Assembly: GCF_004769635.1 (NCBI RefSeq)
Contig: NZ_RQGH01000040.1
Location: 62,001 to 126,000 of the forward strand
Origin: Leptospira jelokensis
Lineage (GTDB): Bacteria; Spirochaetota; Leptospiria; Leptospirales; Leptospiraceae
Direction: 5' to 3'
DNA length: 64,000 bases
Shown: positions 44,778 to 53,867 of the stretch, one piece after another
How the letters are laid out: each line of letters begins with the position of its first letter
Position numbering within the stretch: the first letter of the stretch is position 1
Notes under the pieces: generated by a model
What the model was told of the DNA's origin: nothing
Databases searched by the model: none
What the model saw: only the letters and a program-made list of their open reading frames with translations
Position numbers and translations under genes: made by a program

Positions 44778-45989
44778 ATGGGAAAAATTAAAGTAAAAAC
44801 ACCGTTAGTTGAGTTAGACGGCGATGAAATGACAAGAATCATTTGGAAAGAAATCAAAGATCGTTTCATCCACCCTTACTTAGATATTACATTAGAGTAT
44901 TATGACCTCGGTGTAGAGTATCGTGATAAAACGGATGACCAAGTGACTGTTGATTCTGCAAACGCGATCAAAAAACACGGTGTAGGCGTAAAATGTGCTA
45001 CTATCACTCCAAATGCTGACCGTGTAAAAGAATACAACCTCAAACAAGAATGGAAATCTCCTAACGGAACAATTCGTGCGATTTTAGATGGAACTGTATT
45101 TCGTAAACCTATCATTATCAAAAACATTCCTGCAGCTGTAAATTCTTGGAAAAAACCAATTGCGATTGGTCGTCATGCATATGGTGACATTTATCGTGAT
45201 GTGGAAATCCAAGTAGACGGTCCAGGAAAAGTAGAACTTGTATATACTGATGCATCTGGAAAGGAAAAACAAAGACTACTTGTCAATGAATTCAAAGGTG
45301 CCGGTGTTGCACTCGCAATGCACAACTTAGATGAATCCATTAAATCTTTTGCGAAAGCATGTTTCAACTATGCATTGTCTGAAAAGATCAGCATCTGGTT
45401 TGCCACAAAAGATACTATTTCTAAAAAGTACCATGCTCGTTTCCGTGATATCTTTGATACCATGGCAAAAGAACAAGAAGCCGCTATGAAAGCAGCAGGC
45501 ATTACTTACAGTTACTTCCTGATTGATGATGCTGTAGCGCAGATCATGAAAAACGAAGGTGGTCAACTTTGGGCTCTCATGAACTATGATGGTGATGTGA
45601 TGAGTGATATGGTTGCTTCTGGTTTTGGTTCCCTTGGTCTAATGACTTCTGTTCTTGTTTCACCAGATGGAAAATACGAATACGAGGCAGCTCACGGAAC
45701 TGTAACTCGTCACTACCGCAAATACCAAAAAGGAGAAACTACTTCTACAAATTCAGTCGCTTCCATTTTTGCTTGGACGGGTGCACTTGCAAAACGTGGT
45801 GAACTTGATGGAACTCCTGATGTAGTGAATTTTGCTCACAAATTAGAAGAAGCGATCATCGAAACGATTGAGGGAGGAGAAATGACAAAAGATCTTCTTT
45901 CTCTTTCAACCGCTGCGAAAAAAACGGAATTGGATACCTTCCAATTTATGGAAGCAGTACAAAAACGTTTGGATGCCAAACTTAAATAG
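44778..45989 (+). CDS. icd: NADP-dependent isocitrate dehydrogenase (eukaryotic-type)
   Basis: A 403-aa enzyme of the TCA cycle, converting isocitrate to 2-oxoglutarate with NADPH. The motifs [46 protein letters not shown] (substrate Ser/Arg), [12 protein letters not shown], the metal Asps in [15 protein letters not shown] and [17 protein letters not shown], and [11 protein letters not shown] are typical of the homodimeric IDH type found in eukaryotes and some bacteria. AGGAGAAATCA precedes the ATG. A strong terminator follows. Confidence 0.96.
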   Translation: MGKIKVKTPLVELDGDEMTRIIWKEIKDRFIHPYLDITLEYYDLGVEYRDKTDDQVTVDSANAIKKHGVGVKCATITPNADRVKEYNLKQEWKSPNGTIRAILDGTVFRKPIIIKNIPAAVNSWKKPIAIGRHAYGDIYRDVEIQVDGPGKVELVYTDASGKEKQRLLVNEFKGAGVALAMHNLDESIKSFAKACFNYALSEKISIWFATKDTISKKYHARFRDIFDTMAKEQEAAMKAAGITYSYFLIDDAVAQIMKNEGGQLWALMNYDGDVMSDMVASGFGSLGLMTSVLVSPDGKYEYEAAHGTVTRHYRKYQKGETTSTNSVASIFAWTGALAKRGELDGTPDVVNFAHKLEEAIIETIEGGEMTKDLLSLSTAAKKTELDTFQFMEAVQKRLDAKLK

Positions 45990-46000
45990 TTTGTCCACTT

Positions 46001-46035
46001 CACCCTGTCTATTGGCAGGGTGATTTTCTTTTCTT
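46001..46035 (+). terminator. Rho-independent terminator after icd
   Basis: CACCCTG (46001-46007) and CAGGGTG (46016-46022) form an exact 7-bp stem with an 8-nt loop, followed by ATTTTCTTTTCTTTATTTT. It ends the icd transcript just before the cyclase gene. Confidence 0.88.
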
Positions 46036-46079
46036 TATTTTCTTGCCTTCTTTCTTTTTCCTTATCCAATAAACATTCC

Positions 46080-47339
46080 ATGACGAACTCATCCAAATCT
46101 TTACTTGATGCCTTTATGGATTGGTATTTAGTTGAGATGCCAAAAATCGATTCTCCTGCTTTGTTATTTCATTCCTATATTCAATACTTACAAACTTTAG
46201 GTTTAGAAATTATTCGAGGCAATATGGGGACAAGGACCTTACACCCTCAAGTGGAAACTCTCGCTTACCTTTGGGCCCCAAATGACCAAAAGAAAACGTT
46301 TGATATACAAGTGGATACTTTATTCCATTCTAGCAAATTTTATGAATTTCCAAACTCGTTTGTTCGCGTCACCAAATTTCGGTTAGGTTCAATACAGTCA
46401 TCACAATTCACTGCAAGTCCTATTCAATATGTTTTAACTTCAAAGAAAACTTTCTATTATCCATTTGAGGCAGGTTATACAGGGCCTTATCCATATCCGA
46501 TATTGGAAGAACTCGCTCCATCTGGTGCCACTGGTTACTTTGCTGTACCTGTGATCCAAAAAGGCAATAGTTATGCTTTTTTGAGTTTGTTAACCAAAAA
46601 ACCATTTGGATTTGATGCGACCGAATTAGATTTTTTAACCAAAACATTAAACCTAATTGCACTCAAGTGGTGGACTTTCATCCAATCCGAACTCACGGAA
46701 TCCTTGTTGAGTATTTATTTAGGAAAACGTACTGGTTCTACGGTATATTCTGGAAAAATTTATTTAGGAGAGTTGGACAATATCCAATCAGTGATTTGGT
46801 TTTCTGACATTAGAAATTATTCAGGTATCAGTGAAAAACTTTCACCTAAAGAAGTGATACAGTTGTTAAATGACTATTTTGGGATTGCGATTCCAAAGAT
46901 TGAAGCTTACGGCGGAGAAGTATTAAAACTTTTAGGAGATGGAATTCTTGCTGTCTTTCCCTTCCAGAAACATAACAAACGAGTGGTTGGAAAAAAAGTT
47001 TTACTTGCGATTCGTAAATTAGGAGATGAACTTCATAAATTAAACCAAAAGAGGGAATCTGAAGGGAAAATTTCCATCCATCATGGCGTTGGTCTGCATT
47101 CCGGAGAAATATTATATGGAAATATAGGGTCTTTGGATCGACTGGATTTTACAGTGATTGGGGAAGCTGTGAATTTAACCAGTAGGATTGCTGGAATGTG
47201 TGGAGAATTAGGAAAAGCTGTACTTGCTTCCGAAGATTTGGCTCACCAAATCCCCGTTCGTTGGGAAGAGTTGGGAGAACACAAACTGAAAGGAATCAGT
47301 TCCCCTAAAAAAATATACGCTATTTCAGAAAAAAAATAA
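46080..47339 (+). CDS. Class III adenylate/guanylate cyclase with N-terminal sensor region
   Basis: About 419 aa. The C-terminal ~190 residues are a class III cyclase domain: VIWFSDIRNYSGISE (metal Asp), IEAYGGEVLKLLGDGILAVF (second metal Asp), GVGLHSGEILYGNIG and GEAVNLTSRIAGM (transition-state Asn/Arg). So a catalytic site is present. The N-terminal ~220 residues are a GAF-like sensor (GATGYFAVPVIQ) with no membrane helix. The frame starts inside the icd terminator at 46020, so the ATG at 46080 is preferred. Makes cAMP or cGMP. Confidence 0.87.
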   Translation: MTNSSKSLLDAFMDWYLVEMPKIDSPALLFHSYIQYLQTLGLEIIRGNMGTRTLHPQVETLAYLWAPNDQKKTFDIQVDTLFHSSKFYEFPNSFVRVTKFRLGSIQSSQFTASPIQYVLTSKKTFYYPFEAGYTGPYPYPILEELAPSGATGYFAVPVIQKGNSYAFLSLLTKKPFGFDATELDFLTKTLNLIALKWWTFIQSELTESLLSIYLGKRTGSTVYSGKIYLGELDNIQSVIWFSDIRNYSGISEKLSPKEVIQLLNDYFGIAIPKIEAYGGEVLKLLGDGILAVFPFQKHNKRVVGKKVLLAIRKLGDELHKLNQKRESEGKISIHHGVGLHSGEILYGNIGSLDRLDFTVIGEAVNLTSRIAGMCGELGKAVLASEDLAHQIPVRWEELGEHKLKGISSPKKIYAISEKK

Positions 47340-47365
47340 GATCGGTTCGATCAATTCGGTGGCAA

Positions 47366-47415
47366 GCTCAACTTGAGCCAATACGAGTCTTACGAATTTC
47401 AAATTTTCGTAAGAC
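47366..47415. terminator. Paired hairpins between convergent cyclase and unknown genes
   Basis: GCTCAACTTGAGC (47366-47378) is a 13-bp palindrome. GTCTTACGAA (47387-47396) and TTCGTAAGAC (47406-47415) form an exact 10-bp stem with a 9-nt loop. T-tracts are weak. This looks like a bidirectional end zone for the genes at 46080 and 47477. Confidence 0.5.
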
Positions 47416-47476
47416 CCTTACTTTACAATTGACTTAAGTTTCTATCAAAATAACAAATTCGCTTCCAAAAATTTTT

Positions 47477-48322
47477 TTATCGCACAATTACCCATTTTCC
47501 ACCGATTCGACTCAGATAAATAGGGATGGCAGCTCCTTTTTTTGAAGTGATCACAGGTTCTCCTTTGGGATCTGTAATTTCAAGGATCTGATTGTTACAA
47601 ATTAACTTAAATTTGATTTTGATTGGGTTGAATTTCCATGTGGAACCAATTGCCTTTGTCATCCCTTGTATGGATTTCAATTCATCCACTTCGTTATAAG
47701 GGTAGTATCGGACTTCGGATGTGTCTTTTGCACGAAAGGCAGTGGCAGAAAGTATTTTTTTATGATCCTTTGTGTTGAGTACTTTTGTGAAGTCTTTTAA
47801 AAAGTCAATGGCAGAGGTTTCTAATTCCTGATTCAAAGTAAGTGATTCTGCTTGTTTCCATAATTCACTTGGGGGAAAAAATGGAGGATCAAAGGAAATT
47901 TCTTTCCATTCTCCTAAATTGGTTTGGTTTGTCTCATTCCATTCGTAGTGATGGAGTAAAACTCCTTCGTCTGGGAACTGGCCTTTCTGTCCTAAAATCA
48001 ATTTCACTTCAGCTTCTTTTGGAAAATCAGATTTGTTTTTGTCTTTTTTGTTGGTTTTCCGTTCTGATAATCGGACCTTCAGTTTGTTTGTCCCAGGGAT
48101 GATCCAATAGTTGATGTCTGCTTGGCCAGAAGAGTCATCATTGGAATGGCCACTGCGAACCGAATAACCATTCACATCAATTTCTAAATTTAGAGAGTAG
48201 TTTTTATAGGTGATGATAAAATAACCTTCTTTAGGTGGACCAGGAGGGACCGGTTTTTCTTCCGAAACGATTGGGTGTATGAGAAAAAAAGAAAAGAAAA
48301 GTAGAAGGAAAAACGGTTTCAT
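47477..48322 (-). CDS. Exported protein of unknown function (281 aa)
   Basis: Signal peptide MKPFFLLLFFSFFLIHPIVS, so it is periplasmic or outer-membrane. The mature part is mixed alpha/beta, with YFIITYKNYSLNLEIDVNGY and later AIGSTWKFNPIKIKFKLICN. Start: GGAG lies 8 nt before the ATG at 48322; a longer frame to 48469 overlaps the rhomboid gene and lacks a leader. It is downstream of the rhomboid gene on the same strand. No family recognised. Confidence 0.6.
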   Translation of the reverse strand: MKPFFLLLFFSFFLIHPIVSEEKPVPPGPPKEGYFIITYKNYSLNLEIDVNGYSVRSGHSNDDSSGQADINYWIIPGTNKLKVRLSERKTNKKDKNKSDFPKEAEVKLILGQKGQFPDEGVLLHHYEWNETNQTNLGEWKEISFDPPFFPPSELWKQAESLTLNQELETSAIDFLKDFTKVLNTKDHKKILSATAFRAKDTSEVRYYPYNEVDELKSIQGMTKAIGSTWKFNPIKIKFKLICNNQILEITDPKGEPVITSKKGAAIPIYLSRIGGKWVIVR

Positions 48323-48437
48323 TTGTATTTCTCCAAGATTTGGTAAAGGAGAATTCAATCGTAAAATTCTAGATTTGTCCATTGAAAAAAATGAATTAAA
48401 AATGGATTCGGATTCAGGATTGGAGTTTGTTTTTCGT

Positions 48438-49193
48438 TTATGGTAGAAATTTTTTTCCGTTTCGATCAAAGAAAAAATTGGTTTGGCAGACTGTGCAGTG
48501 GAACCTTCCGTACTTTTTGGCCGGAATCGGATGGTTACAAGATGGACAAAGTACCGTTTTGTTTTGGAAAGTGGTTAACCTAAGTTTATGTTCGAGTTTG
48601 TCTAAAAATTGGTGTCTGACTAGAACGGTTGCGATCACCACACCACTGAGAAAGGTGACAACTTGTCCCGCATAAGTTGTTTTGACATTCGAATGGAGCT
48701 CCACAAGGTAAAGGTAGGTTTGGACAACAATCCAAATGCTCAAACTAACAAAGATAGGAACTTCACGGATCACTAATTTTTCAAAGACCATTGTAATTTT
48801 TACATTGGGAAAAAATACATAATACATTCCTAACATTCCTGATACAACTCCAGATGTCCCCACAACGGGAGTGATGGAATTCATGTGAAAGAGGTAATAG
48901 GTTAAATTGGCAAGAATTCCAAAAAAGAAAAACAAAAAGAAAAAATGGAGGTGTCCGACAACATCTTCGACATTGTCGGCAAACATATAAAGGTAAATTG
49001 CATTGGTCGTCCACTCAACAAAGGATGTATTAAACAAAAAAGACGCAAGTAAACTGATCCCAAATTCTTGTTTGGGAGTGAATGCATAGGCACCAATCGA
49101 ATCAAATGAAAGAGTACATAAAGTGAGTAAAATCAAACAAATGGTTACGATTGGGAATCGAGACTTTTGATTGGCTTTTTCAAAGACAAACAT
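48438..49193 (-). CDS. Rhomboid-family membrane protein with C-terminal zinc ribbon, apparently lacking catalytic His
   Basis: About 251 aa. Six membrane helices lie in residues ~15-205. The rhomboid GTSGVVSGMLGMY motif carries a Ser114-like nucleophile, and NAIYLYMFADNVEDVVGH matches helix 2. In active enzymes helix 2 has HxxxN and the last helix has a catalytic His before a G-x3-G; here the first reads WTTN and the last reads TTYAGQVVTFLSG, so I see no catalytic His. The C-terminal 45 residues form a CPSCN...CTVC zinc ribbon. Probably a pseudoprotease or chaperone-like rhomboid. A TTG eight codons earlier is an alternative start. Confidence 0.7.
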   Translation of the reverse strand: MFVFEKANQKSRFPIVTICLILLTLCTLSFDSIGAYAFTPKQEFGISLLASFLFNTSFVEWTTNAIYLYMFADNVEDVVGHLHFFFLFFFFGILANLTYYLFHMNSITPVVGTSGVVSGMLGMYYVFFPNVKITMVFEKLVIREVPIFVSLSIWIVVQTYLYLVELHSNVKTTYAGQVVTFLSGVVIATVLVRHQFLDKLEHKLRLTTFQNKTVLCPSCNHPIPAKKYGRFHCTVCQTNFFFDRNGKKFLP

Positions 49194-49410
49194 CTTAAAT
49201 TGGGGACTCTGGACCAAATGTAATTGTTAGGTGAAAATTTGCCAATCAAGTTTCTTTGGAATGAAAAATTGTTTGTGATGATCATTCTCGAGATCCCACT
49301 TATATAAAAAGAATATTGGGATGAATCTATCGATTGAAGTTTATTTTGGTAGTCGCGTTAAAGGGTGTAGACCCTAATAAAATGGAAAATTGAGTTTACC
49401 ATTTAAATTC

Positions 49411-50001
49411 TTAGAACTTTTTGATTTCCCTCAAATGCAGATAATTCAAAATGATTTTAGTCAAATTTTGTTTTGTTTTGGCTTTATTCTTCTTGTCTAC
49501 AGAAGTTAGCAACCAAAGACCCTGATTGATCATTCCCACCATGATGTAAGCCTCCTCAAAACTAGGTAAATTTTCTATGTATTTTTCTTTCACCATTCGT
49601 TCTAGAAAATCTTGAATTGGTTTTTTGATATAGTGTTCTTCTAAGGAAATCATTTCTTCTTTCGTCAGAACACTATAGCTATCACGTATCCAAATTTGAA
49701 CAAAATCAGAATCATCAGCTAAGTCCCATAGATTTGGAATTGATTTTTTGAAGGCGTTCCAACTCATATTCTCCCATTTCCTCGAAGCAGATTCATTGAT
49801 CATGCGACAGACTTCAAAAAAAATCTGCCGTTTGTTTGTGAAATGATGGTACAAGGCACCTTTGGTGATTTGGAGTTCACTTATGATTCCTTCAACGGAA
49901 GTTTCTGCGAATCCTTTTTTTCCAAACATTTTTTTTGCAACGTTTAGGATCGTACTTTTAGTTTCTTGCCCTTTGAGGATTTTTTGACTCATTGCTTTCA
50001 T
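49411..50001 (-). CDS. TetR-family transcriptional regulator
   Basis: A 196-aa repressor. The N-terminal HTH is classic TetR: KSTILNVAKKMFGKKGFAET and ISELQITKGALYHHFTNKRQ (residues ~16-65). The C-terminal ligand domain is all-helical and divergent. It is 56 nt downstream of an SRPBCC gene on the same strand. A palindrome upstream of that gene (50677-50695) is the probable operator, giving autoregulation of the pair. Ligand unknown, probably hydrophobic. Confidence 0.9.
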   Translation of the reverse strand: MKAMSQKILKGQETKSTILNVAKKMFGKKGFAETSVEGIISELQITKGALYHHFTNKRQIFFEVCRMINESASRKWENMSWNAFKKSIPNLWDLADDSDFVQIWIRDSYSVLTKEEMISLEEHYIKKPIQDFLERMVKEKYIENLPSFEEAYIMVGMINQGLWLLTSVDKKNKAKTKQNLTKIILNYLHLREIKKF

Positions 50002-50057
50002 ATCGATTCACTAAAAAATACAAACCAATGTAAGATTTCTAGTGAATCAAACCTTTA

Positions 50058-50579
50058 CTACTTTTCGGCCACTTCTTTTAATTTTGCAAGACATGTTTCA
50101 AAATCCTTTCCTAACATAGAATCCAAAAACAACCCAAATATCCTACCAATCGGGTAATCTAAGTTTCCTTCATTATGCCATATAACGATGGTTTTGGTTC
50201 CATCCGGTTTTAACTCAAATTTTGAAGTTGCAACCATAGGTTGTGGCTCTTCAAATACAAGATTCATTTTTACGAATACATTTGATTCTGCTGAGTCAAT
50301 TGTCATTGAACCTTTTCCGTTGATTGGTCCATTCCATTCTTGTTTGTGTCCAGGTTTACCAGGTTCACCTGTCACAGATACTTTTTGGTTTGGATCAAGA
50401 CTTGCCCATACTGACCATTTATCCCACTCGGCAAAGTTTTGGAGTAGGGGATATACTTTGTTTGGGGCAGCGTTCACAGTGATTGATCTTTCGACGTGAT
50501 ACTGTGCTGGCAATAAAGCTGACACGATTAACAAAAGAATTAAAAAGCTAACAAAACCTAATAGAATTTTTTTTATCAT
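50058..50579 (-). CDS. SRPBCC (START-like) family protein with N-terminal membrane anchor
   Basis: A 173-aa protein. An N-terminal helix (ILLGFVSFLILLLIVSALL) anchors it or acts as a leader. The SRPBCC fold follows: VERSITVNAAPNKVYPLLQN, FAEWDKWSVWASLDPNQ, GHKQEWNGP and the C-terminal helix MLGKDFETCLAKLKEV. This is the polyketide-cyclase/dehydrase-like branch that binds hydrophobic ligands. AGAGGT precedes the ATG. It is the first gene of an operon with the TetR regulator. Confidence 0.83.
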   Translation of the reverse strand: MIKKILLGFVSFLILLLIVSALLPAQYHVERSITVNAAPNKVYPLLQNFAEWDKWSVWASLDPNQKVSVTGEPGKPGHKQEWNGPINGKGSMTIDSAESNVFVKMNLVFEEPQPMVATSKFELKPDGTKTIVIWHNEGNLDYPIGRIFGLFLDSMLGKDFETCLAKLKEVAEK

Positions 50580-50653
50580 ACATTACCTCTTGTCTTTGCT
50601 AAATTTCTTTTAACTCTATTGGGAGTGCAAACATTAAATGAAATATATTGACA

Positions 50654-50672
50654 AAATCATTTTGAATGATTT
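50654..50672 (-). other. Inverted repeat upstream of the SRPBCC-TetR operon
   Basis: AAATCATT (50654-50661) and AATGATTT (50665-50672) are exact 8-bp arms with a 3-nt loop. On the minus strand the stem is followed by only a few Ts; it may be the symporter terminator or a second operator. Confidence 0.4.
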
Positions 50673-50676
50673 AAAA

Positions 50677-50695
50677 CATACCATCGGTCGGTATG
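50677..50695 (-). promoter_or_regulatory. Probable TetR operator
   Basis: CATACC (50677-50682) and GGTATG (50690-50695) frame a 7-bp centre; the minus strand reads CATACCGACCGATGGTATG. TetR repressors often bind palindromes of this TACCGACC...GGTA type. It sits upstream of the SRPBCC gene whose partner is a TetR regulator. Operator function is inferred from sequence and position. Confidence 0.55.
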
Positions 50696-50748
50696 CAATC
50701 ATTTGGGTTTTATAAAATTTTAGGAGGTATTCGTACTTATCGTTTGGT

Positions 50749-52590
50749 TTAGAAATACAAATAGAAAAAGAAGGTAATTCCAAGTAAAATGCCATACAAC
50801 CATTCGTCTCGTTTGCGAAACAAAGTAAATAAGGGTTGGTTAGGTAATCTTTTTTGGTAGGTATGATAACAGGAAAACAATAGAAATATAAGGAAACCAA
50901 TCACAGCGAAACTGAGTTTGTTTGCTGGAAATTGAACCCTAATATAGATTAGTGTTAAAAACAAAAAAATCAAAATAAAAACCAAAAGCAGGTTTCGAAA
51001 ACTGGAAGGTTTTATCATCCCAAACCAAATGGATTGGTTTTGGGTTTGTGCATCGGTTTCACTTTCTTCATTTCGTTTCCGGTATTCGATGAAAGCAGCA
51101 GTCAGAAGTGTTATGAGTGCAAAATGAAAGATCAAAAATACCCTGTGTAAAAAATTTAATTCTTCACCAAATGTGAGTTTAATGAAGTTTGGGCTAAATT
51201 GTGAATAAAAATAGGGTGAGAAAAGGGAAAGGATTGGAGTGAGTAAAATGGTCCCACAGATCATCCGAGTGTTGATGCGAACATTAAAAATTCCTAACAA
51301 AAAAACAACAAGTAGGGCGGGTGTGAAGTGAGAACTTTGGTTTGATAGTTCAATGAAAAAGTTTTTCTTTGAGTTGGGATCAATGAGTAAAATGGCAAAG
51401 GCAGTCACGATTAAAGAAAATACAATCAGGAAAATCCTTCCAGATTTCATTTCCATTTCGTCGGAAAGTGGTTTTCCTTTTTTTCCCAAGAATGGTTTAT
51501 AAAAATCAATGGTGAATAAAGTCGCGGCAGAGTGTAACATGGAGTCAATGCTTGAAAAAATGGCTCCAAGTAAACCAGCTAGGATCACTCCAATCAAACC
51601 ATATCCTACAGGAACAACAAGGACGACTAACTTGGAAAAGGCTTCATCGGGAGCAATGTTTGCCGTTTCTCCGAGGGATGACCAAATTTGGTATGCAGCA
51701 ACACCCGTAAGGATAGAGAAAAAAGGAACTGTCAGTTTGAGTAATCCACCAACTAAAATGCCAAAACGTGCCTCTCTTAGTGATTTTCCACCTAATGTAC
51801 GCTGCACGACATATTGGTTTGTGTTCCAATAAAAAGTGTGTAATAAAAAAAGTCCGCTAAGTGCGCCCGTCCAAGGAAGGGTAGGGTGGTTTGGTGGCAG
51901 GTAAAAATTCATTTTACTAAGACCATCCAACCGATTTTCTTCCTTTGCGAAGAGTTCTACAAGGCCACCAACTTCTGGTCTTGTGATGGAGAGGTAAGCA
52001 AGCACGAGTCCCGATGCCAATATCAAAAATGTTTGGATCACATCAGTATAAACTACCGATTTTAACCCACCAAACCAAGTGTAGATGGTGGAAGTAAAAG
52101 CAATCCAAATTACTAGTTCTGCATAAGAGAGTGTAAGTCCTAAATTTTGTAAAAAAGGTAAAAAACTGCGAGCACCAATGTACAAGGCACCAGTGAGTTG
52201 GATGGTGATGAGGATGAGAGATATAGCGGAATAAATCCTTCCTGTTTGTTTTCCAAATTTTTCCTGTAAAAATTGAGAAAGGGTAAAAAACTTTTTCCGT
52301 CGGAATAGTGGCAAAAAAACAAAAGCCAATAATACAATGGCAGGGATGGATCCAAATTCATAATGGCTCTGTGCAAAACCCACAGAAAATCCAATGCCAA
52401 GCATCCCGACAAGGTGGTTAGCGGAAATATTGGTTCCAAATAAAGAGCCAGCAATCCCCCACCAGGGAAGGCTACGTCCACCGAGGAAATAATCTTTTGA
52501 AGATGATTCCTTTCGGCCCGCATACATTCCAATTCCCAAAACGAGGAGGAAGGTGAAGCCAAAAAAAAGCATATCTATCGTTGTGATCAT
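50749..52590 (-). CDS. Sodium:solute symporter (SSS family)
   Basis: A 613-aa transporter with about 13-14 membrane helices. Family patterns: YFLGGRSLPWWGIAGSLFGT and NISANHLVGMLGIGFSVGFA near the N-terminus, YTWFGGLKSVVYTDVIQTFL, and GLLGAIFSSIDSMLHSAATL, which matches the sodium-site helix of SGLT/PutP-like proteins. The C-terminal ~100 residues add two or three extra helices. Substrate cannot be inferred; sugar/inositol-like members have this length. It faces away from the LLM oxidoreductase gene, starting 113 nt from it. Confidence 0.9.
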   Translation of the reverse strand: MITTIDMLFFGFTFLLVLGIGMYAGRKESSSKDYFLGGRSLPWWGIAGSLFGTNISANHLVGMLGIGFSVGFAQSHYEFGSIPAIVLLAFVFLPLFRRKKFFTLSQFLQEKFGKQTGRIYSAISLILITIQLTGALYIGARSFLPFLQNLGLTLSYAELVIWIAFTSTIYTWFGGLKSVVYTDVIQTFLILASGLVLAYLSITRPEVGGLVELFAKEENRLDGLSKMNFYLPPNHPTLPWTGALSGLFLLHTFYWNTNQYVVQRTLGGKSLREARFGILVGGLLKLTVPFFSILTGVAAYQIWSSLGETANIAPDEAFSKLVVLVVPVGYGLIGVILAGLLGAIFSSIDSMLHSAATLFTIDFYKPFLGKKGKPLSDEMEMKSGRIFLIVFSLIVTAFAILLIDPNSKKNFFIELSNQSSHFTPALLVVFLLGIFNVRINTRMICGTILLTPILSLFSPYFYSQFSPNFIKLTFGEELNFLHRVFLIFHFALITLLTAAFIEYRKRNEESETDAQTQNQSIWFGMIKPSSFRNLLLVFILIFLFLTLIYIRVQFPANKLSFAVIGFLIFLLFSCYHTYQKRLPNQPLFTLFRKRDEWLYGILLGITFFFYLYF

Positions 52591-52703
52591 GGAATGGAAG
52601 GAATGGAAACGTCAGACTAGTTTCTTTCTAAAAATAATGCAAGTCTTAGATTTTTTGAAATCCCTCTTGTCGTAACTAGGCATCCTTTGTTCCATTGGCA
52701 ACA

Positions 52704-53867
52704 ATGAATCCTATCCCAAAAGCACCCATCATTCGATCCGAAGACAACTCTGTAGAAGTTGCCTGGTTTTGTGACCTTTGCAATGGAGATTATGAATTTT
52801 TAGGAGTTCCTGATGGGAACTTACGTTCCAGCTTTGAACATTGCTCCGACATCATCCGAACCGCTGATGAATTGGGGTATCAAAATATACTTTTACCTTC
52901 CTCCTACCAAACTGGACAAGATACCCTCACTTTTGCTGCTGCAGCTTCCCAATTCACAAAACAAATTTCTCTCCTAACGGCGATTCGGTGTGGGGAAATC
53001 CATCCACCCATGCTTGCAAGGACTCTTTCCACATTGGATCATATGCTTAAGGGAAGGTTGAATATCAATATCATATCATCTGATTTGCCTGGCACAGTGA
53101 AAGATAGCAAAACAAGATATGAAATTTCAAAAGAAGTCATCCAAATTTTGCAACAAGGTTGGACGAAAGACCATATCAAATTCGAAGGAAAACATTACCA
53201 ATTTGATTTAACCTCAGATCCGGTAAAGTCATACCAAGAGAATGGAGGCCCATTATTGTATTTCGGTGGGATTTCTCCGGATGCAAGAGCTCTTTGTGCA
53301 GAGTTCTGTGATGTATTCCTTATGTGGCCGGAAACTGAAGAACGTTTAGCAGATACAATGAAAGACTTAAGCGAACGTGCCGCAACATTTGGAAGGAAAA
53401 TTGATTTTGGGTTAAGAATCCATTTGATTGTCAGGGATACAGAAAACGAAGCAAAAGAAGCCGCAAAACGTCTGTTATCAAAAATAGATATGGATAGGGC
53501 AAACGATATCAAACACCGGGCACTTGATTCAAATTCAGCAGGCGTTTTGCGACAAGATGAACTTAGAAAACAAGCAAACTCAGATCTTTTTATTGAACCA
53601 ATGATTTGGTCGGGGATCGGACTTGCTCGTTCTGGATGTGGTTCTGCCATCGTTGGGACCCCAGAGCAAGTGTATGATAAAATCCAAAGGTACATCCAAA
53701 TGGGAATTCGAGCATTTATCTTCTCTGGTTATCCTCTCATCGAAGAATCAAAGTTGTTTGCAAAAAAAGTGTTACCTCAAATCAAAACTGTGAACTTTGC
53801 AGAAGCACAAGGTAGGAAACCAAAAGGAATTCCCATTACCCCACTCACTATAGGAGAAAGAAAATAA
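52704..53867 (+). CDS. LLM-class flavin-dependent monooxygenase (SsuD-like)
   Basis: A 387-aa luciferase-like oxygenase using reduced FMN. Seen: [12 protein letters not shown] at the first strand, [74 protein letters not shown], the C-terminal [18 protein letters not shown] and [16 protein letters not shown]. This pattern is close to alkanesulfonate monooxygenase SsuD. It is coupled to an aldo-keto reductase by a TAATG overlap. Start ATG 52704; a TTG three codons earlier is possible. Confidence 0.88.
   Translation: MNPIPKAPIIRSEDNSVEVAWFCDLCNGDYEFLGVPDGNLRSSFEHCSDIIRTADELGYQNILLPSSYQTGQDTLTFAAAASQFTKQISLLTAIRCGEIHPPMLARTLSTLDHMLKGRLNINIISSDLPGTVKDSKTRYEISKEVIQILQQGWTKDHIKFEGKHYQFDLTSDPVKSYQENGGPLLYFGGISPDARALCAEFCDVFLMWPETEERLADTMKDLSERAATFGRKIDFGLRIHLIVRDTENEAKEAAKRLLSKIDMDRANDIKHRALDSNSAGVLRQDELRKQANSDLFIEPMIWSGIGLARSGCGSAIVGTPEQVYDKIQRYIQMGIRAFIFSGYPLIEESKLFAKKVLPQIKTVNFAEAQGRKPKGIPITPLTIGERK

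Noticed and set aside
46020..46079. Longer N-terminus of the cyclase
   Set aside because: It would begin inside the icd terminator stem; the ATG at 46080 is more sensible.
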